Positions 51,761-63,875 are shown, counted from the first letter of the stretch. The stretch: DNA of 64,000 nucleotides from Sorex araneus (GCF_027595985.1 NC_073311.1:47929463-47993462), one strand, 5' to 3'. Notes: generated by a model not told the origin, from the letters alone. Made by a program: numbers and translations.

Positions 51761-51914
51761 CCTCTGAATGCAACATAGAACAAACATCCCAATAAAATCT
51801 TTCCCAGTAACAAGGAAAAAGTGAATATAAATGAATATATATGAACAAACATATGAATATGTATATACAGATACGTTAAACAGAGAACACAGAAAGCAGT
51901 ATAATTAGGATCCT

Positions 51915-52060
51915 GAATCAAAGTCAGGAAGATAACTCAGAGGGTTGAAAAACATTCTTTGTACATGGGGTCCAGGGTTCAATCCCCAGCACCACATGGT
52001 CACCTGAGTCCCTTGCCCTGAATAGCTTCCAAGCAGGAACATCTGTTGATGTTCCCCCCT
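51915..52060 (+). mobile_element. SINE
   Basis: caaagtcaggaagataactc, gggttcaatccccagcacca; the 3' end is degraded. Confidence 0.75.
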
Positions 52061-52167
52061 AAATTCCTCTCAGAAGAATAAACTACATTCTAAGTATATA
52101 TAATGTTCTTTGATGATACCATAAAATAAAATAAAATCTCTAAGAATCCAGGTTCAAAGTGTTAACT

Positions 52168-52290
52168 CACTGTGCTGGAGATGAGACTCTGTGGTCAGTG
52201 GTCAGCTCACACTTGTCTTACATGTGAATCCTGTGTTTGACAACCCCCCAAAACCACTCCAGCACCCCACAAGACTCCCCTCCCCCCAAA
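52168..52290 (+). mobile_element. SINE, strongly diverged
   Basis: tgtgctggagatgagactct, cttgtcttacatgtgaatcc and a C-rich end running into A. Confidence 0.45.
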
Positions 52291-53239
52291 AAAACCCCAA
52301 GTATTAATTCACTGATAGGTGAGCTTATTTTTAATACTGAAGGAAAATTGTTACATAAGGTTTAACCTTTCATCCTTTAGCCTCAACCGGAAACAGAATG
52401 AGATTTATCAGAGTTCAGATTCACCGTGTTCCGGAGGAAACAATTTTAGCCTTTATATACACAAATGGATAGGCTTTAGGACAGGCATTCAAAAGAAATT
52501 ATTTCATATAATATAGAGAAAATACATAGGATACACTTTAATAGAAACATATTTCATACTATATACAGTTTTCTTGAAACACATTTGAAAGCTCAGATAA
52601 AATGCTATTAAGCCTAGACAAAAGGTTGATTTTAAAATAGGCCCAACAGCAGAAAAAACTCACTATAGCCTTTTGTAGAACTGAACTGCTTATGCTTACA
52701 TAGATTCATAGTCCATATGTTATTTAATTAAAATACTAAGTGCACTTTAAAATAAATTGAAGAAATGTTAAGTGAGAAAAATACTTACTCACTTAAACAT
52801 TTTGAGGATATTTTCCCTCTAGAAATCACTACCTTACTATTACAAAAAAATATAACATGCAGTGAGCTCCCTTATACTATTTCCAAAAGATGATTTCAAC
52901 ATGAATCAACAGAAATAGTTTCTTAAAGTAGGTCATTGCTATAGCAACCACTGGAAGGTTTGGTGTACTCCCTCGTCACAATGACCCACTTTCCAGCCTG
53001 TGCTACAACAGCTTTATATAACTAGAATTTCTAGTTCTGTCTATAAGACAGTCTAAAAAAGGTACTAGTCAGATACAACATAATCCCATCTCTGCTAAAA
53101 ACAAAGACATTATGAATTAGCAAGTACACCAGAATAAAGCCATTTGGGTTTTACACTTAAGTTATAATATATCTTACCATATGCTCAACAATGAAAACTA
53201 GACTCAAGACTATCTAAAATTAAAAAAAAATTACTGCTG

Positions 53240-53465
53240 ACCCCTAAACAAATAAATATTAAGCAAGTTGCCAGGGCACGTGCTTTGTAAGCACCATAAC
53301 CTGAATTTGCACTTTGGCCAGACACCACATGGCCCCCCAAGAAACACCCAGGTGCAGCCCTGTTGGTCTCCAGCACCACAGGGCCCAAGCAGAGCTGCAT
53401 ACCTGACCCAGTTTATTATTGATAATGGTGCCCCAAGCACAGCTGGGACCCCTCCCTCAAAATAA
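53240..53465 (+). mobile_element. SINE, long variant
   Basis: cacgtgctttgtaagcacca, ccacatggccccccaagaaa to caagcacagctgggacccc. Confidence 0.5.
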
Positions 53466-53697
53466 AATAAAGACTATTAATATAATTAAACCCACATGCA
53501 AATTTCTCCTCTATCTTCCACATGAAATAACAGTTGATTTTTTAAAATGTACTGAATATACTAATAATAAAGAAACCAAAAAATAAGAGCTTTGGTTACT
53601 AACCAAAAAATCTTTGGTGCTTTATTAGAAAATTAATAAATCAAGTTTGTCTCTCAATAAACTGAATAAAGTTTACATTTGCTTTTTTCTGGGCTTT

Positions 53698-53852
53698 AAA
53701 TATTTTGTTTTAGGGCCACACCTGGCAGTTCTCAGGGGCTATTCTGGCTCTTTGCTCAGGGATTTCTCCTAGTGATGCTTGGAAGACTCAAGCAAGCTCA
53801 AACCAGTGTTGGCTGAGTGCAAGGCAAGTGCCTTAACCCGTGGCCCAGGTTC
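53698..53852 (-). mobile_element. SINE
   Basis: ttttagggccacacctggca to gccttaacccgtggccc. Confidence 0.8.
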
Positions 53853-53954
53853 TAAACCTTTTAGTGCTTTATGTAATATAATCTGTCAGAATATTTGTGA
53901 GCCACAGTCCCCTCTGAATAATTAAACATTTAATAAAGATAACTACATATTTTG

Positions 53955-54118
53955 TTTTATTATTATTATTATGGGGGGGCACACCTGGCAATGCTCAAGG
54001 GTTTTTCCTGGCTCTGCACTCAGAAGGATGATCCCTGGTGGTACTGAGGAATCAAACTAGGATTGATCAAAGCAGCCACACTGCATGTTGCAAGATAAAT
54101 TCTTTACCTGCTGTATTC
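53955..54118 (-). mobile_element. SINE with (ATT)n tail
   Basis: ttattattattattatgggg is followed by gcacacctggcaatgctcaa; the head is degraded. Confidence 0.75.
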
Positions 54119-54397
54119 TTTCCTGCCATCAAATACATATTTCAAAAGCAAACTTTGTATTTTGCCAGTCCCTAGTAAGCAAAAATAATAAACAGATATT
54201 TTGCTGGTATCTTCTAACGCATGAAAAGTTACATCTAAAAGGAAAAAAGGAGGATTTCACTATCTGGATCTTATTACAAAATAAGCAGTGCATTTTTTAG
54301 GGAGGAAATAAAGTGCATTCAAAGAATATATTTCAACAGGTCTGCCTTAAAAATGAGCATACCTAAATTTGTTTTAATGCAAAATGTATAAAATACA

Positions 54398-54650
54398 AGC
54401 GATAGCACAGTGGGTAGGGCGTTTGCCTTGCACGTGGCTGATTCGGGTTTGATTCCTCCATCCCTCTCGGAGAGCCTGGCAAGCTACTGAGAGTATTCTG
54501 CCCACACAGCAGAGTCTGGCAAGCTACCGGTGGCATATTTGATATGCCAAAAACAGTACAAGTCTCACAATGGAGACATTACTGGTGCCCGCTCAAGCAA
54601 GTTGATGAGCAATGGGATGACAGTGGTACAGTGACAGTGATACAGTGAAG
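54398..54650 (+). mobile_element. Long-tail SINE (subtype B) with tandem CAGTGA end
   Basis: The first bases are lost (it starts agcgatagcacagtgggtag). It ends gatgacagtggtacagtgac agtgatacag, with repeated (TA)CAGTGA units instead of an A-tail. Confidence 0.92.
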
Positions 54651-54825
54651 TAGTACATTCTTCTTTCAGGCTTATTCCAGGGTGTGAGTTTCTAGGAGCC
54701 CAGAGTACCACATGTTTTGAATTTACATATAGCTAAGACAATAAAATTTTCCAGATTTAAGTCAGTACATTTCATTTGGGAGTATATTATAAATTTTCTT
54801 ATTTAAAAGATTATGCTTAGTTCCT

Positions 54826-55029
54826 GGGCTGGAGTGATAGCACAGAGGGTAGGGCGTTTGCCTTGATGTAGCCGACCCAGGTTCAATTCTTCTGCCCCTC
54901 TCAGAGAGCCCAGCAAGCTACCCGTTGTATATTTGATATGCCAAAAACAGTAACAAGTCTCACAATGGAGATGTTACTGGTGCCCACTTGAGCAAATCGA
55001 TGAGCAACAGGATGACAGTGACAGTGACA
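54826..55029 (+). mobile_element. Long-tail SINE (subtype B), internal deletion
   Basis: The body runs from cccagcaagctacccgttgt with one of the two related caagctacc blocks deleted. It ends gatgacagtgacagtgacac. Confidence 0.92.
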
Positions 55030-55130
55030 CTTTTCATTATAAATATTCTTCAATGTCCACTTTTAAATTCTGAAATGAAATTTATAGATAACATACCAAA
55101 ATATGCAACTTTAAAAGATTATAAAGCCTT

Positions 55131-55288
55131 TGGGGCTGGAGAGATAGCACAGCGGGTAGGGCGTTTGCCTTGCACGCGGCCGACCCGGGTTCAAATCCCA
55201 GCATCCCATATGGTCCCCTGAGCACGGCCAGGGGTAATTCCTGAGTGCAGAGCCAGGAGTAACCCCTGTGCATGGCCAGGTGTGACCC

Positions 55289-55313
<25 letters not shown>
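55131..55313 (+). mobile_element. Young A-tailed SINE with 18-bp target duplication
   Basis: aaaagattataaagcctt at 55113-55130 and 55314-55331; A-tail of about 23. Confidence 0.96.
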
Positions 55314-55319
<6 letters not shown>

Positions 55320-55377
55320 TTATAAAGCCTTCATATAATACATGATAAATTAAAGGTCACAAATATTTTTAAATTAA

Positions 55378-55622
55378 GGGGCAAGGGAAACAGCTTAAAA
55401 GACTTCAAGGACCTCATGTCTGACATGCACAAGGCCAGTTTGATCCTTGATGATACATTGCCCCTATCCTCAGTACCACAGCTGTGGCCCAGGTAGTCGC
55501 CATTAATGCTGGGCATAAGCAGCATAGAACTGTTGGCTGAGCACTGAACCAGAGTCAGGTCAAGTATCAACAGAGTAGTCCCCAGATCCTCCATTACTAT
55601 TGAGACACCCCTCCAAAAGAAT
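55378..55622 (+). mobile_element. SINE, long diverged variant
   Basis: ggggcaagggaaacagctta, ccagtttgatccttgatgat to attgagacacccctccaaaa. Confidence 0.55.
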
Positions 55623-55779
55623 AATACGTACTTCTTTCGATGTTTCTCTAGGCAGAACATGAGAAGATAATGAACTAAAAAAGCTTATACCTAATCATCA
55701 AGTAATCACCAGTGCTAACAATAATCATGAACATTCTGATATGCTGTGAGAAAAACAATTCACTATCATAGTTATTTCC

Positions 55780-56009
55780 TGGGAGGAACGGAGGAATTGA
55801 ACCCGGGTTGGCTGTGTGCAAGGCAAATGCCCTACCCGCTGTGCTACTGCTCCAGCGTTGGGAAGCTACCGAGAGTATCCTGCCTGCACTGCAGAGCCTG
55901 GCAAGCTACCCATGGTGTATTTGATATGCCAAAAACAGTAACAAGTCTCACAATGGAGTCATTACTGGTGTCCGCTCGAGCAAACTGATGAATAGGACGA
56001 CAGTGCTAC
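55780..56009 (+). mobile_element. Long-tail SINE with inverted 5' end (twin-primed)
   Basis: 55780-55855 is the tRNA-like head reversed (ggaattgaacccgggttgg to gtgctactgctccagc). 55858-56009 is the subtype B body forward (gggaagctaccgagagtatc to cgacagtgctac). One pair of target duplications, agttatttcc at 55770-55779 and 56010-56019, flanks both halves. Confidence 0.9.
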
Positions 56010-56369
56010 AGTTATTTCCCATAAAACTCACTAACATTAGTCTAAGCATGAGAATTACTTTAGACACACATGAGGGCCAATCTCCAAAATACATGACGTA
56101 GTACTAAAAATCATAAAGGGCAACAACAAACAAAAAAGCCTGCAAGACTACTCAAACGGAGGAGGCTAATGAGACATGACCAAACACAGTGAAGGGTCCT
56201 GGATGAGATCATGAAACATGAAAATAACCTGAAGATAATCAGAATGCCTGGAGTCCCGTTAGTGCCAACAATTCCTCTTTTAGAAAAAAGTACAACAGTA
56301 TGGAAAGATGTTATTACTAGATGAAACTTAGGAACTGCTTATACAATCGATGCTTTTTGTAAATCTGAA

Positions 56370-56542
56370 TTTAGGGATTGGAAAGATAGACAGCAGGTAG
56401 GTGCTTGCCTTGCACAAGTCCAACCCAGGCTCGATCCCCAGTATCACATATGGTCCCCCAGACCCTGTGAAGAGTGATCCTGAAGCACAGAATCAGCAGT
56501 AAGACCCAAATATAGCTGAGTTTGGCCCCAATTCCAAAAACT
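56370..56542 (+). mobile_element. SINE
   Basis: ttagggattggaaagataga to gctgagtttggccccaattc. Confidence 0.85.
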
Positions 56543-56865
56543 AAATTAAAAAAAAAACACAAATAATTATTTTAGTTTTTAAAATCTTCTTGTTTTCTCT
56601 CATACACACTGTAATGCAAATTATGAAATTTAAGTGGTATATCACTGCAACAGAAGTGATCTCAGGCTGGCGTAATCTAAGTTAATTTGCTAAAAATTAT
56701 TATAAATCCTCTTGAATGTTCAATGTCAACAAGATTTTCACAAAAAAAAAAAAAAGAGAAGATGATCCACCCAAACCAAACAATCATAAGGTACAGGAAG
56801 AAATAAAAACCTAATCTGAGTTGCAGAGAGACCTGGTGACAGAGCTTTCTTCTCAAAGATAACAA

Positions 56866-57020
56866 TTCTAGAGCTGGAGGGTAGTACAACTGTAGGGCAC
56901 TTGCTTACATGCTACCCTGGCACCCTATATGGTCCCCAGAGCCCTGTCAGGAGAGATCCTTGGGTACAGAGCTAGAAGAAAGTCCTGAGCACCACTGGAT
57001 ATGCCCCTCAAATCCCCAAA
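56866..57020 (+). mobile_element. SINE, diverged head
   Basis: tctagagctggagggtagta to ccactggatatgcccctc. Confidence 0.75.
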
Positions 57021-57607
57021 AGGAAGCCAGTGAGTTCCAAGCAGAGGAATAAAGAGCTAAATATGGAGCTGGGGTTGGGATGGAGAAGGTGGGGAGGCAA
57101 GGGATGTAAACATGTAAAGTAAGAACAAATAAGATAAAGAACAGACAGGAATGGGAAGAGACATCAATCTGGAAAGAGAAGTGACAGAGCATCCAGATTG
57201 AGACATATATTGAAACTACACAAAATCAAAGACAATGATACAGAAAATAATATAGAAAACATCCAGAAAATATCATGCCCAACAGATAGAGAATATAGAG
57301 AATACTTTTCAAGCATGTATTGAGTATTTTGAAAACAGACATGATATAAGTTATATGATAATAATGAACTTAAAAGAACTGGTATCATTCGTATACCTCA
57401 AAAGTAAAAAAATTTGCCTAAACAATTTATGGGAAAATGAACACAATCTTGGAAAAGATCTACAATGGAATGATAACAAAGAAAATATCTTAAATTTGCA
57501 GAATGCAGAACAAAATGGAAATGTAGAGACATATATAATAAGTGCATGAAGACTTAAAACTAAGTCATAAAAATAGCAGAATAAAAAAATCTTAAAAAAT
57601 TTAAAGG

Positions 57608-57800
57608 ATAGGGACCACAGAGAGAGTACACAGTAGGTATGGCGCTTGCCTTGAATGTAGCCGACCCAGGTTCAATCCTTTGTCCTCTGTACCATATATG
57701 GTTCCCTGACCCTGCCAAGTGCGATCCCTGATCCCTGAGTGTAGAGCCAGGAGTTAAACCCTGAATATTGCTGGGTGTGACCTTCCCAACCTAAAAAAAA
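57608..57800 (+). mobile_element. A-tailed SINE in L1
   Basis: gatagggaccacagagagag to gctgggtgtgaccttccc and A12; a gatccctgatccctgag duplication lies in the body. Confidence 0.88.
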
Positions 57801-58027
57801 AAAAAGGGGAAAAAAAATTGAAAGGAAAGCTAAAGAGCAGGAATCAGTGAGGATAGAATATAAAATTCTTACACAAAAATTAGATAAAATGGGAGGTGGA
57901 AAAATAAATATTAAGAACAAAAAAATAAATAATCTCAGATGCTATAAGAATTCATAAGACCATGAAATGATACACACAATTCTATAAAAATAATTTTGAA
58001 AATCTAGGTTAAAATGGATAACTTCCT

Positions 58028-58256
58028 TCACACTGTAGCACTATCGTCCCATTGTTCATAGATTTGCTCGAGCAGGCACCAGTAACGTATCCATTGTGAA
58101 ACTTGTTGCTACTGTTTTTGGCATATTGAATATGCCATGGGTAGCTTGCCAGGCTCTGCCGTATGGTGGGATACTCTTGGTAGCTTAAGGGACGAAGGTT
58201 TGGCTGTGTGCAAGGCAAACTCCCTACCCGTTGTACTATCGCTCCAGTCCACCAGG
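58028..58256 (-). mobile_element. Long-tail SINE (subtype B) with target duplication
   Basis: A reverse copy with a small internal deletion; taacttcct at 58019-58027 and 58257-58265. Confidence 0.92.
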
Positions 58257-58634
58257 TAACTTCCTCAGTTAGATAAAAATGGATGAAGTCCTTACCAAAA
58301 CTAATTCAAGAAAAAATTTAAACCTTAACAGATTCAAGCAAAAATGAATGTAAATTGTTTCCATAGCCACAAAACAAACTGAATCAGTAATCAAAATCTT
58401 ATTAGGGAAATATAAGAACCAGTCAGATTTACAGATAAATTCTACCAAACATTAAAGTAATTAATGATTCTAATTTTATGTAAGATTCTAATCTTACACA
58501 GAAAGAACAGATAAAGATCCTCTTCAGCCACGTTTATGAAGTTAAATTTACCTTAACACCAAAATTAGATGAGGAGTATAAGAGTGAATTACAAGTTAAT
58601 CTTATTTATAAGCATAACATATCAACAAACCAAA

Positions 58635-58775
58635 TGTGGGCTGCAGAGATAATAAAGCAGGTAAGTGGCTTACCTGGAGGGCATCTGACCAGGTTCAACC
58701 CCCAGCACCACATATAGTCCCCTGAACACTGCAGGAGTAAGTCCTGAGCTTACTCTCCAAAAAAAACCCCCAAAA
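58635..58775 (+). mobile_element. SINE, 3' truncated
   Basis: tgtgggctgcagagataata, caggttcaacccccagcacc; the end is missing. Confidence 0.78.
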
Positions 58776-58797
58776 GTAGCAATATTATAAAGAAATT

Positions 58798-58945
58798 ATG
58801 CTGGAGAGATAGTACAGTGGGTAGGGTGCCTGCTTTGCATGCAGCTGACCAGATTTGATCTCCAGTACCCCACATGGTTAACTGTCTGCCAATAGTAAGC
58901 CCTCAACACCATCAGGTGTGGTCCAAACCACACCCCCATTAAAAA
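58798..58945 (+). mobile_element. SINE
   Basis: atgctggagagatagtacag to caggtgtggtccaaacc. Confidence 0.86.
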
Positions 58946-59017
58946 TAAAGTAAGGAAAATTCAACATCACGGTCACGTTGAGTTTAGCCTCACAGCTGAT
59001 TCATCTAATAATCAAAA

Positions 59018-59210
59018 ACTGGCTTAGAGAGTACAGGGGTCAAAAGCTTGGCTCATATGCTGCCAAGCTTGCTCAAATCCCAGATACTGCCTATGGTCTT
59101 CAGAGAAGTGAAGCAAACCCTGAACATATAGCCAGAAGTAGCCCTAGAGGACCACTTGTTGTGACCCCAAACCCTGCTCCCACCTCACCCAAAAACCACA
59201 CACATAACAT
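59018..59210 (+). mobile_element. SINE, diverged
   Basis: ctggcttagagagtacaggg to cacttgttgtgaccccaaac. Confidence 0.7.
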
Positions 59211-60084
59211 TTTGTGAATGTACACTACCTCCTTCATAGATAGAATAAAGGAGGAAAAAAATATGTCATTAGATGCAAAAAAGGTAACCACTAAAATGTG
59301 ATTTCCATTTAGTCTCAACAACTAAGAAGTAAAATGTAATCCTCCTTATATGAAAAAGGGCACCCACAAAATTACTTCCCCAAAACATTGTGTTTAATGG
59401 TAAAGGTTGAAAGCACTTTTTAGGATTGGGAACTAGACCAGAATCTTACTGCCAACACACTCAATATAGCCTCATACTAATAGGCCTAACCAGTGCAGTA
59501 AAAAAAAGAACAAGAGATAAAAAATATATCATAGAAAGGAAGAAATTAAAAGTATGAGTATTTACACATATCAGTATTATCAATATAAAAACACATGCAC
59601 AACATTAAATTAACACAGGTTAAATCGGTTCAAATCACCTTTGGAATCAATTTACACTAATGCAACTTAAGTAACATGCCTTTCATCTCAAAAATCACAC
59701 AAAGCTATTTATAACCTAGAACTCTTATTCCTTGTATAATTTTAGAAACAACTACACTGTGAGTCTACCAAGATAGGCCAAATTTAAGCATAAGATGTAT
59801 TACTAGGCTTTAAAGGATTTACTTTCAACCAAATAAAATCTGTCCAGCATATGTTAAGAACCTTGATGACCCAGATCAACATGTAATGTTTGTCTATAGT
59901 CTAATAGTATCTACCTGAAATAGCTCTTTCAGATAAAGACAAGTTACTTGTCAATTATAGTTTAATAAAACTGAAAAGACAATACAATATCTATTTTCAT
60001 TAGTGAAAATGACAAATGGTGAAAAATTGTTAATAAATCTATGAAGTAACAAATGTATGGCTCCAGGAAACACGACTAAAATGA

Positions 60085-60262
60085 TGTGTGAGTGCCAAAG
60101 CCATCCTTGGTGAGCACCACCAAAGGTGCACAAACTGCAGGGAGCATGGCAGCCGAGTTTGTCAGATTCAAAGCCGGCTATGTGACCGCTGGGTGAACAC
60201 CAATGGTGTGTGTGTAACCCTTAGTCACTGCAACATCAGTGAAGGGTGTGGGGAGGAGGAAA
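60085..60262 (+). repeat. Unassigned repeat-like stretch
   Basis: Three related blocks: gagcaccaccaaaggtgcac, ctgggtgaacaccaatggtg and ggtgtgtgtgtaacccttag. The CpG and G content is unlike the flanks and it may be a retroelement piece. I recognise no family. Confidence 0.3.
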
Positions 60263-60449
60263 TGTTAAAAAGAAAAGAAAAAAGAAAACGAAAAAGATCT
60301 TTCCCATGCTGACATTACTAAAAAAGGTGATCATCATAAAATAAGCAATCTATACAGGACAAATTTACTAACAATCCTATTGACACTGGGCAAAGAAGGG
60401 AGCAAAATCAAGCTACTTGTATTCTAAAGTGTGTATGTTGGTTGATGAT

Positions 60450-60552
60450 AGTGGGGGATCATATAGAGTGCTGGAAATCAATTCCAGGTGTGCCCTTGTG
60501 CAAGGCAAATGCCCTACCCTGTAGTACCCACTGTAGTATGGCTCCAGCCACA
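60450..60552 (-). mobile_element. SINE, tail-truncated
   Basis: ggggatcatatagagtgctg to agtatggctccagcc. The head holds a short duplication (gtagtacccactgtagta). Confidence 0.75.
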
Positions 60553-60771
60553 AATAAATCACTTTTAAAAACAAAAGAAAATGGGATAATGGAAAGAAAT
60601 AGGAGGTTCTTCAGGGGAAGAATGAGCAAGAATAGAGAAATGGTAAGAACTGGTGGGCTGTGAATAGAAATCCAAGAGGTATATAGTAAAGGAAGTGGGA
60701 TTACTAAATCTGGAACCCAAAGTGGAAGTACGGGCTGAAGAAGTAATCAGAACATAGGTGGGTTACTAATG

Positions 60772-60945
60772 AGGGCTAGAGAGACAGTATGTGGGTAAAG
60801 AGCTTACCTTGAACGTGGCCAGCCCTGGTTTAATTCCCAGCACCCAGAAGGTTCCCTGATCCCCACAGGAGTGATTCCAAAGTAGAGTCAGGAGTAAACC
60901 CTGAGTATCACTAGGTGTAGCCCCAAAACAAAAGCAAAAAATAAT
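60772..60945 (+). mobile_element. SINE
   Basis: gagggctagagagacagtat to ctaggtgtagccccaaaac. Confidence 0.88.
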
Positions 60946-61032
60946 AATGTAAAGAAATATTCTCCATTTTTGAATGAACTGAAGGAATGACAGAGGACAC
61001 AAAAAATGCTGGAGAGAAGAACAAAAAAGGCA

Positions 61033-61115
61033 TGATTCCCTGAGCACAGAGCCAGGAGTAAGCCATCGCACACTGCCATGTATAACCCAAAAGTCAAAAA
61101 ATAAATAAACAATAA
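61033..61115 (+). mobile_element. SINE 3' fragment
   Basis: gattccctgagcacagagcc to gccatgtataacccaaaag. Confidence 0.7.
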
Positions 61116-61147
61116 ATGAGTTAATTTTTATTTTTTTTAAATTGGGA

Positions 61148-61325
61148 GGGGCTGGCTAGAGAGACAGTACAGCAGGTAGAGCACCTGCCTTGCATGCAGC
61201 AACCTGGGACTAATCCCAGCCCTGCATCTGGTCCCCTCAACACTCATTACCAAGAGTGATGTCTGAGCATAGAGCCTGAAGGAATCCCCAAGCACTGCCA
61301 GGTGTGCCCCCAAAATAACAAAAAA
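61148..61325 (+). mobile_element. SINE
   Basis: ggggctggctagagagacag to gccaggtgtgcccccaaaat. Confidence 0.88.
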
Positions 61326-61329
61326 AGAA

Positions 61330-61512
61330 TAGGGTGGAGTGATAGTACAGCAGGTAGGGCATTTGCCTTACATGCAGCTGACCTAGGCTTAATCCCCAGC
61401 CTCCCATATGGTCTCCTTAGCACCACTAGGAGTATATTCCTGAGTGCAGAGTTAGGAGTAACCCCTAAGTACTATGGGGTGTGACCCCAAAACAAAACAA
61501 CAACAAAAATTT
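61330..61512 (+). mobile_element. SINE, directly after the previous copy
   Basis: agggtggagtgatagtacag to tggggtgtgaccccaaaac and (CAA)n. Confidence 0.9.
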
Positions 61513-61617
61513 CCCCTTCCCTTCATTTGTTGTTGTGATGACTAGGGGTGGGGGCTGGGGGAAGTCAAACACATGTCAGGTTTAGAATAAATACATTATG
61601 GCTCTCACATATAAAAC

Positions 61618-61765
61618 ACATGGACCAGGAAGATAACTGAAAGGTTTTTTTATGCCCTGTACTGCACAGATACTTCTCTAAGTACCAACAAGAATGACCC
61701 CTAAGCACTAAGCAGGAAATAGCAGTCCTGAAGCAGCACTGGGTATGGTCCATAAACAAAAATTA
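61618..61765 (+). mobile_element. SINE, diverged
   Basis: catggaccaggaagataact to gcactgggtatggtccataa. Confidence 0.65.
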
Positions 61766-61905
61766 AAAAAAAAAAAACATCTAACTAAACCTTGATTTAT
61801 AAGTATATTTCTCCAATAAGAAGATCCAGAGGTTCTGCAGAACAGTGACTGTATCTAAGGGCTGAGCAAAAAAATGCCAAATGAGCTGGTGTCAGAAAAA
61901 AAAAA

Positions 61906-62030
61906 GCAGGACCAGAGTGATAGTATATCAGGTAGGTAGAGTGCTTGCCTTGCATATGGCTGACCAGAGTTCGATCCCCAGCATCTCTGAATGAAGAGCC
62001 TGAGCACTGCCAGGTGTGGCCCCATAAAGG
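61906..62030 (+). mobile_element. SINE, body deletion
   Basis: gcaggaccagagtgatagta, gagttcgatccccagcatct, then directly gcctgagcactgccaggtgt. Confidence 0.85.
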
Positions 62031-62212
62031 AAGCATTCTTGACAAATAAGATGGGTGTACACTGGAAACAGGATGAATGCCCAAGTCAGAATAACAAAGA
62101 AATAAACACCCCCCCACACACAAAGAATAAATGTTCATACTTTTAAAAAAAATCACTGAATAATTATATGGGGGAGGACAGAACACTTTTCATTGAAAAG
62201 AATACCAACTAA

Positions 62213-62385
62213 GGGCTGGAGAGAGAGCTCAATAGGCTGAGCACATGTTGTGCAAGCAGGAGGCCTAGGCTTAATCTCCAGCACCACATGGTTCCCTGCC
62301 CTACCAGGAGCTACCCCCAGGTACTGAGCCAGGAGTAGCTTCTGAGCACTACTGGGTGTGGCACCAAATCAAACAAAGAAGAATA
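62213..62385 (+). mobile_element. SINE
   Basis: agggctggagagagagctca to ctactgggtgtggcaccaa. Confidence 0.82.
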
Positions 62386-62821
62386 AAGTTTCATAGATCA
62401 TCTGGTATAAAATTACTATAATAGAAGTACATGTAATGTATGCTACTCTTATTTCAAAAAATCTCATCTTAGCATCTGTAATCTAAGCCTCCTACTAATT
62501 CCTTTGTCTATTTTTAGAGAGCATTGCTTTGTGTCGTCAAAAGGATGGAAAAAATCAGGTAAGAGATCTATCTGGGGACCTTAGGGGATTTAAATGGAAT
62601 AAAATGAAAATGTTAAATATTTTTAAAAAGCAAACTATCTTAAAGAGCTATATATAGTTATTTTCTATATTAAGAGAGTCAAAGAGTATCTCTTAAAAGA
62701 ATTTAACCAAAATGTTAAAATGCATTCTGATTTTTTTTCTCATCTCTGACTTAAATTATAGTTATCAAAAGTTGCCAGAGATCTTTTTCAATGTAAGCAA
62801 TTAATAATACACACCCCAAAA

Positions 62822-63065
62822 CTCTGGAGCGATAGCACAGCGGGTAGGGCGTTTGCCTTGCACTCGGCCGACACGGGTTTGATTCCTCTGTCCCTCTCAG
62901 AGAGCCCAGCAAGCTACCGAGAGTATTCCACCCACAGGGCAGAGCCTGGAGCCTGGCAAGCTCTCTGTGGCATATTCAATATGCCAAAAACTGTACCAAC
63001 AAGTCTCACAATGGAGATGTTACTGGTGCCTGCTCGAGAAAATCGATGAACAATGGAACTACAGT
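62822..63065 (+). mobile_element. Long-tail SINE (subtype B)
   Basis: ctctggagcgatagcacagc to aatcgatgaacaatggaac. gagcctggagcctgg is a small internal duplication. Confidence 0.92.
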
Positions 63066-63289
63066 ATGAAACCACTGAAAAAACCAAAAGAAAAAAGAAA
63101 GAAGTCAAAGTCACAGATGATGAACCACAATATTCTAATATAGATTTGTGACCCAAATAGCAGTACTTACTGTCATTGTATTCGCTTGAACAATGCTACA
63201 TAATCATTAATCTGACAAATATTTGATAACATTATATATTAATAACATAATTTGACTTATTTTAAAAAGAAGTGCAGTGCTACATTATT

Positions 63290-63360
63290 TGGGGCTGAAG
63301 AGATTGTACAGCAGGTAGAGTACTTGCCTTGCATATAGCCAACCCAGGATTTGATTACTG
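63290..63360 (+). mobile_element. SINE head fragment
   Basis: ggggctgaagagattgtaca to cagccaacccaggatttgatt. Confidence 0.75.
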
Positions 63361-63411
63361 TATCATTAAATTCTGTTAAAATAGTGTCTAAAATAATAAT
63401 TATTTTTTTAT

Positions 63412-63579
63412 TTTTGCTTTTTGGGGTCATACCCAGTGATGCTCAGGAGTTACTCCTGGCTCTGCACTCAGGAATTACTCCTGGAGGGGCTTGGGGGATC
63501 ATATGAGATGGTGGGGATTGAGCCCGGGTCAGTTGCGTGCAAGGCAAATGCCCTACCAGCTGTACTATTGCTCCAGGCC
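63412..63579 (-). mobile_element. A-tailed SINE with target duplication
   Basis: A full reverse copy. ctaaaataataattatttt before and ctaaaataattatttt after look like the duplicated target. Confidence 0.9.
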
Positions 63580-63771
63580 CTAAAATAATTATTTTGTTGA
63601 GAATTTTTTAATTTTGTTCAAAGATATTAAGCTATAATTTTGTTTGTTTGGTGATGCTTTTATCAGGATGACAGCTTTGTAAAATGAGTTGAGGAATGTT
63701 TCCTCTTTAATTTTTTTTTAACAGTTTGAAAATGATACTTACTAAATCTTCTATGATCACCTGTTTGAATT

Positions 63772-63875
63772 TACCAAGTGGTGCTTAGGGGGTTATGGGC
63801 CACTCCTGTGAATAGGCCTTATGGTTGCCACATGCAAGGCAAACACTCTAGCTGCTGTACTATCTCTTCACCCCT
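63772..63875 (-). mobile_element. SINE, tail-truncated
   Basis: gtggtgcttagggggttatg to gctgtactatctcttcaccc. Confidence 0.72.

Larger units (their letters stand above)
57050..59560 (+). mobile_element. Degraded L1 ORF2 region, cut up by SINEs
   Basis: In order: caaagaaaatatcttaaatt (57477), agataaattctaccaaacat (58431), aaatttaccttaacaccaaa (58542), aaaacattgtgtttaatggt with ttgaaagcactttttaggat (59381-59430), and caagagataaaaaatatat (59511). These follow the order of the L1 ORF2 reverse-transcriptase region. Many stops are present. It is antisense to CRY1. Confidence 0.65.
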
